A DNA stretch of 64,000 nucleotides. It comes from Sphingobacteriaceae bacterium. GTDB taxonomy: Bacteria > Bacteroidota > Bacteroidia > Sphingobacteriales > Sphingobacteriaceae. The DNA lies in contig CANHRG010000003.1 in NCBI GenBank assembly GCA_947463785.1, positions 62,001 through 126,000 on the forward strand, given 5' to 3'. The translations under genes and the position numbers were made by a program. The notes beneath the pieces are model-generated. The model saw nothing but the letters and a program-made list of their open reading frames with translations, had not been told where the DNA came from and did not search any database. Of the stretch, positions 61,432-64,000 are shown piece after piece (within the stretch, counting starts at the first letter, position 1; each line of letters opens with the position of its first letter).

Positions 61432-61887
61432 CTAACCCTCAAATTTTGCGGCAAAAACCCCAAACTTATTCAAAAAATCTACGCCTTCATCACTGGGTAA
61501 TCCTTTGTATTCTGCATAGGAGCGCTTAAACCAAACTTTCTTAATACCCGACGAAAAAATTAAACGGGCACACGAAATACAAGGCGATAAAGTCAGGTAC
61601 AAGGTGGCACCATCCAGCGTAGCCCCATTTTTGGTAGCATACAAAATGGCATTTTCTTCCGCGTGTAAAGCTAACGAGCAAGAGTTTTTAGAATCGCGGG
61701 GGCAACCTTCTTCCGGCCATTCCTCATCGCAATTGTGCGTACCAGCAGGCGGACCATTGTAGCCAATAGAAATGATGCGGGTATCTTTAGTTAGCACCGC
61801 ACCAACCTGGGCTTTCACACAATGCGAACGCTGAGCCAAATCGCTGGCCAGGTTCATGAAAATAGCATCAAAACTCGGTCTGCTCAT
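61432..61887 (-). CDS. Deoxycytidylate (dCMP) deaminase
   Basis: Zinc enzyme converting dCMP to dUMP for thymidylate synthesis. The zinc motif HAEENAIL carries the catalytic Glu, and PCISCA provides the two Cys ligands. The N-terminal MSRPSFDAIFMNLASDLAQRSHC and NGPPAGTHNCDEEW with additional Cys/His resemble ComE-like and phage dCMP deaminases. I chose ATG 61887-61885 (151 residues); a longer frame from 61929 uses TTG and overlaps the MFS gene. It starts 4 bp after the MFS stop and is probably co-transcribed. Confidence 0.92.
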   Translation of the reverse strand: MSRPSFDAIFMNLASDLAQRSHCVKAQVGAVLTKDTRIISIGYNGPPAGTHNCDEEWPEEGCPRDSKNSCSLALHAEENAILYATKNGATLDGATLYLTLSPCISCARLIFSSGIKKVWFKRSYAEYKGLPSDEGVDFLNKFGVFAAKFEG

Positions 61888-61891
61888 AAAC

Positions 61892-63316
61892 TTAATGTCC
61901 GGCTTTGAATTCTGCTTGTTCCAAGTCAATTCCTTGCTTTTGCAACTCTGCTTTTACCTTCCAGGCAAAATATGCCAGGTAAGCAAAACACAGCACCGCC
62001 ACAATGTACGACGAATGAATATCGGTTTTATCGGCCAATAAGCCTTGTAAAGGCGGAATAATTGCACCACCCAAAATCATCATGATTAAAAAAGCCGAAC
62101 CCTGACCGGTGTACTTGCCCAAACCCGTAATCGATAAGGCAAAAATACATGGCCACATAATGGAGCAACACAAACCACCACTAATAAAAGCATAAAGAGC
62201 TATCTGACCGGTAGTCAATAAGCCAATCAACATGGCGGCAGCGCCCAGTAAACCAAAAACCAGTAAGGTTTTAGCCGGTTTCTCTTGTCCAAAGAAAAAG
62301 CCCAATACCAAAACGGCAATGCAAAGCGCATACACATACAAATTGCTCACCTCGTTACCTCGTAAATGGTTCACCAGTAAAATTAAAGCGAAAGCAATAA
62401 AAGGAACCAATACGGTTAGAATATTCTTTGCAGATTTAGACAAACTGAAAGCGCTAATGGCACCCGTCCAACGGCCAATCATCAAACTACCCCAATACAA
62501 GGAAATAAATTGCGAAATGTGCGACTCGTCATAACCTCCAAACTCAGGTAATTTCAGTAAGGCACCCATATTACTCTGAATCGTAACCTCAACCCCCACA
62601 TACACAAAAATGGCCAACATGCCCCACTTCAATTGTGGAAAGTTTAAAGCACCCAAGCCTGGCTCAAAAGCCTCATCAGAAGTTACGCTAGGCAGTTTAG
62701 AAACCGCGAAGAAAATAGCCACGGCTAAAAACACACCGGCCAAAATCAGGTATAAAGTAGTAATTGAAGTAATCGAAGCTTCCTGAGCCCCACTTACCGA
62801 GCCAAACAGCACAATACTCACAATCAGTGGACCCAATAAAGTTCCAAAAGAATTCACCCCACCAGCCAAGTTCAAACGGTGAGCGCCTCCTGCCGGATCA
62901 CCCAGAGCAACCACAAAAGGCTGAGCAGCCGTTTGCTGTAACGAAAAGCCCAAGGCAATCACAAAGAAACTAGTTAGTATAAATGCAAATGAACCCGATT
63001 GTACCGCCGGAATAATTGAAAGCGCACCCACAATAGAAATGAGTAATCCATAAATAATACCCTTCTTATACCCTATTTTATTCAGAATATCTACCCGGGT
63101 AGCCTGAGAAGCGAAATACAAAATCAGCGAGCCGATAAAATAACCCCCATAAAAAGTAAAATCAATCAGTTGCGACTCAAATTGCGTTAAATTAAAATGT
63201 GTTTTACAAAAAGGGATAAAAATACCGTTCGATGCGGCCACGAATCCCCAAAAGAAAAATACAGTAATCAGCGTATACAAAGCGGTACCGTAATTTTTTG
63301 ATGTGTTGGTTTGCAT
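61892..63316 (-). CDS. FucP-type sugar MFS transporter
   Basis: A 474-residue major facilitator with 12 membrane segments. The FucP/glucose-galactose porter signatures are present: [19 protein letters not shown] near 18-36, [20 protein letters not shown], and [13 protein letters not shown]. The family moves L-fucose, glucose or galactose by proton symport; the sugar is not evident. I chose ATG 63316-63314 ([11 protein letters not shown]); a longer frame from 63376 uses a TTG start and runs into the divergent promoter region. The dCMP deaminase gene follows 4 bp downstream. Confidence 0.9.
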   Translation of the reverse strand: MQTNTSKNYGTALYTLITVFFFWGFVAASNGIFIPFCKTHFNLTQFESQLIDFTFYGGYFIGSLILYFASQATRVDILNKIGYKKGIIYGLLISIVGALSIIPAVQSGSFAFILTSFFVIALGFSLQQTAAQPFVVALGDPAGGAHRLNLAGGVNSFGTLLGPLIVSIVLFGSVSGAQEASITSITTLYLILAGVFLAVAIFFAVSKLPSVTSDEAFEPGLGALNFPQLKWGMLAIFVYVGVEVTIQSNMGALLKLPEFGGYDESHISQFISLYWGSLMIGRWTGAISAFSLSKSAKNILTVLVPFIAFALILLVNHLRGNEVSNLYVYALCIAVLVLGFFFGQEKPAKTLLVFGLLGAAAMLIGLLTTGQIALYAFISGGLCCSIMWPCIFALSITGLGKYTGQGSAFLIMMILGGAIIPPLQGLLADKTDIHSSYIVAVLCFAYLAYFAWKVKAELQKQGIDLEQAEFKAGH

Positions 63317-63450
63317 AATTGGATAAGGTCTTTTTTGTGTAGCACTAACATAACTATTTTTTAAAGAAAAGAACAACTCATATCAAATAGAGAAAACTTT
63401 GTAGTAGTTTCTCTGCATAAAATCAGATATTAGCTTAATCAATTGCACAA

Positions 63451-64000
63451 ATGGAAGTCATCATTTCTGGCATAGGTATGGGTATTGTGCTCTCGTTTCT
63501 CACGGGACCAGTATTCTTCGCCCTGATCAAAACCAGTATCGAGAAAGGCTTCTATTCAGGTATGGCTTTGGCTGCAGGCGTAGTAATTGCCGATGCCGGC
63601 TACGTAGCCCTCAGCCTGTATGGCTCCAGTTACCTCAAACCCGATAGCGCCTATTTAAACTACATCGGTTATGCCGGAGCAGCCATACTAATGAGCATTG
63701 GCATATTTTACCTGTTTAAAAAGGTGAGCATAAGCTACGAGCCCAGCACTTCCAAAACCAAGAAATTAGGTTACTTTTTAAAAGGATTTGCGATGTGCGT
63801 ATTCAACCCCTCGCTGCTACTGTATTGGGTCAGTGTAACCAGTGGGGTCATTTCTATCGCCGGAGGGTTCAACCCGAAAATTATTCTGCCTTTCTTTGCA
63901 TCAATTTTGCTTACCCAATTTAGCCTCGATACCTTGAAAGCCTATTTTGCCAATAAACTGCGCAAACGGATTACTGAGCAAACTTTACTTCGCCTCAACC
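63451..64000 (+). CDS. LysE family translocator (partial, 3' end missing)
   Basis: The frame opens at ATG 63451 and is still open at the window edge (183 codons). The encoded protein MEVIISGIGMGIVLSFLTGPVF has the N-terminal LysE/RhtB signature, with TGPVFFALIKTSIEKGF and a GYVALSLYGSS segment. A central polar stretch (VSISYEPSTSKTKK) lies between helices, followed by LKGFAMCVFNPSLLLYWV, the conserved second-half NP motif. LysE-type proteins export amino acids or other small solutes; the cargo is unknown. It is divergent from the MFS gene with 134 bp between starts. Confidence 0.87.
   Translation, partial: MEVIISGIGMGIVLSFLTGPVFFALIKTSIEKGFYSGMALAAGVVIADAGYVALSLYGSSYLKPDSAYLNYIGYAGAAILMSIGIFYLFKKVSISYEPSTSKTKKLGYFLKGFAMCVFNPSLLLYWVSVTSGVISIAGGFNPKIILPFFASILLTQFSLDTLKAYFANKLRKRITEQTLLRLN

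Overview
The window is a stretch of chromosome from a Bacteroidota bacterium, most likely a member of the Sphingobacteriales (Pedobacter/Solitalea-like). Supporting signs are GldC (44787-45119), a DUF4290 gene next to murA, DUF4199, a FISUMP lipoprotein, dispersed Isc/Hsc genes, A+T-rich DNA, few Shine-Dalgarno sequences and several TAnnTTTG -7 promoter boxes. The genus cannot be fixed from the sequence. I see no insertion sequence, integrase, prophage, CRISPR array, toxin-antitoxin pair or defence island. This is a largely core region, and I found no convincing new multi-gene system; the notable points are unusual variants of core genes and unusual arrangements.

Layout. 1-1744 (-): 5' part of a secreted collagen-like surface protein with 129-bp coding repeats. 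1745-2137: the only gene-free stretch over 300 bp. 2138-4152 (+): DUF4290-murA. 4168-7073 (-): amn, acyltransferase, CBS-like PLP enzyme. 7089-10557 (-): tRNA-Leu(UAG), terminator, tig-clpP-clpX, terminator. 10637-13435 (-): Ntn acylase and nitroreductase. 13568-20936 (-): two glycosyltransferases, a membrane protein, GH3, dxr, rseP, hscB and tRNA-Leu(CAA), ending in one terminator. 20951-23519 (-): a degenerate dihydroorotase, an acidic unknown protein and DUF4199. 23737-30234: WD40 protein, C40 peptidase, universal stress protein, ferredoxin, LuxC-like reductase, a small ORF with an FtsE-type ATPase, and grpE-dnaJ. 30238-34030: FISUMP lipoprotein, a NatAB-type ABC exporter and an M24 peptidase. 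34027-42660 (-): ccmBCD, gdhA, ccmE-ccmF-DUF2520-fdx-iscX-kdsC-maf. 42727-47931: ogt, DUF421, AlkB-type hydroxylase, gldC, two unknown proteins and a DEAD-box helicase. 48101-64000: hscA, unknown membrane protein, accC-ribE, threonine aldolase, BadF-type kinase, UbiD, pyrC, di-haem peroxidase, DASS carrier, dCMP deaminase, FucP-type MFS carrier and a partial LysE exporter.

How the genes fit together. Proteostasis is strongly represented (tig, clpP, clpX, grpE, dnaJ, rseP, hscA, hscB). The Fe-S accessory set hscB, fdx, iscX and hscA is present but scattered over 35 kb, with no iscS, iscU or iscA in view. Cytochrome c maturation (ccmB, C, D, E, F without ccmA) is split by gdhA and uses a CcmE with Cys in place of the haem-binding His; a likely client, a di-haem peroxidase lipoprotein, lies at 58.7 kb. 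Envelope precursor supply is covered by murA, kdsC, dxr and the glycosyltransferases. Pyrimidine metabolism has one near-canonical dihydroorotase, one paralogue that has lost most metal ligands, and a dCMP deaminase.

Many start codons were moved to internal ATG codons (tig, maf, ccmB, ccmC, ccmE, accC, dCMP deaminase, the MFS carrier and others) where the longest reading frame overlapped a neighbour or a tRNA.
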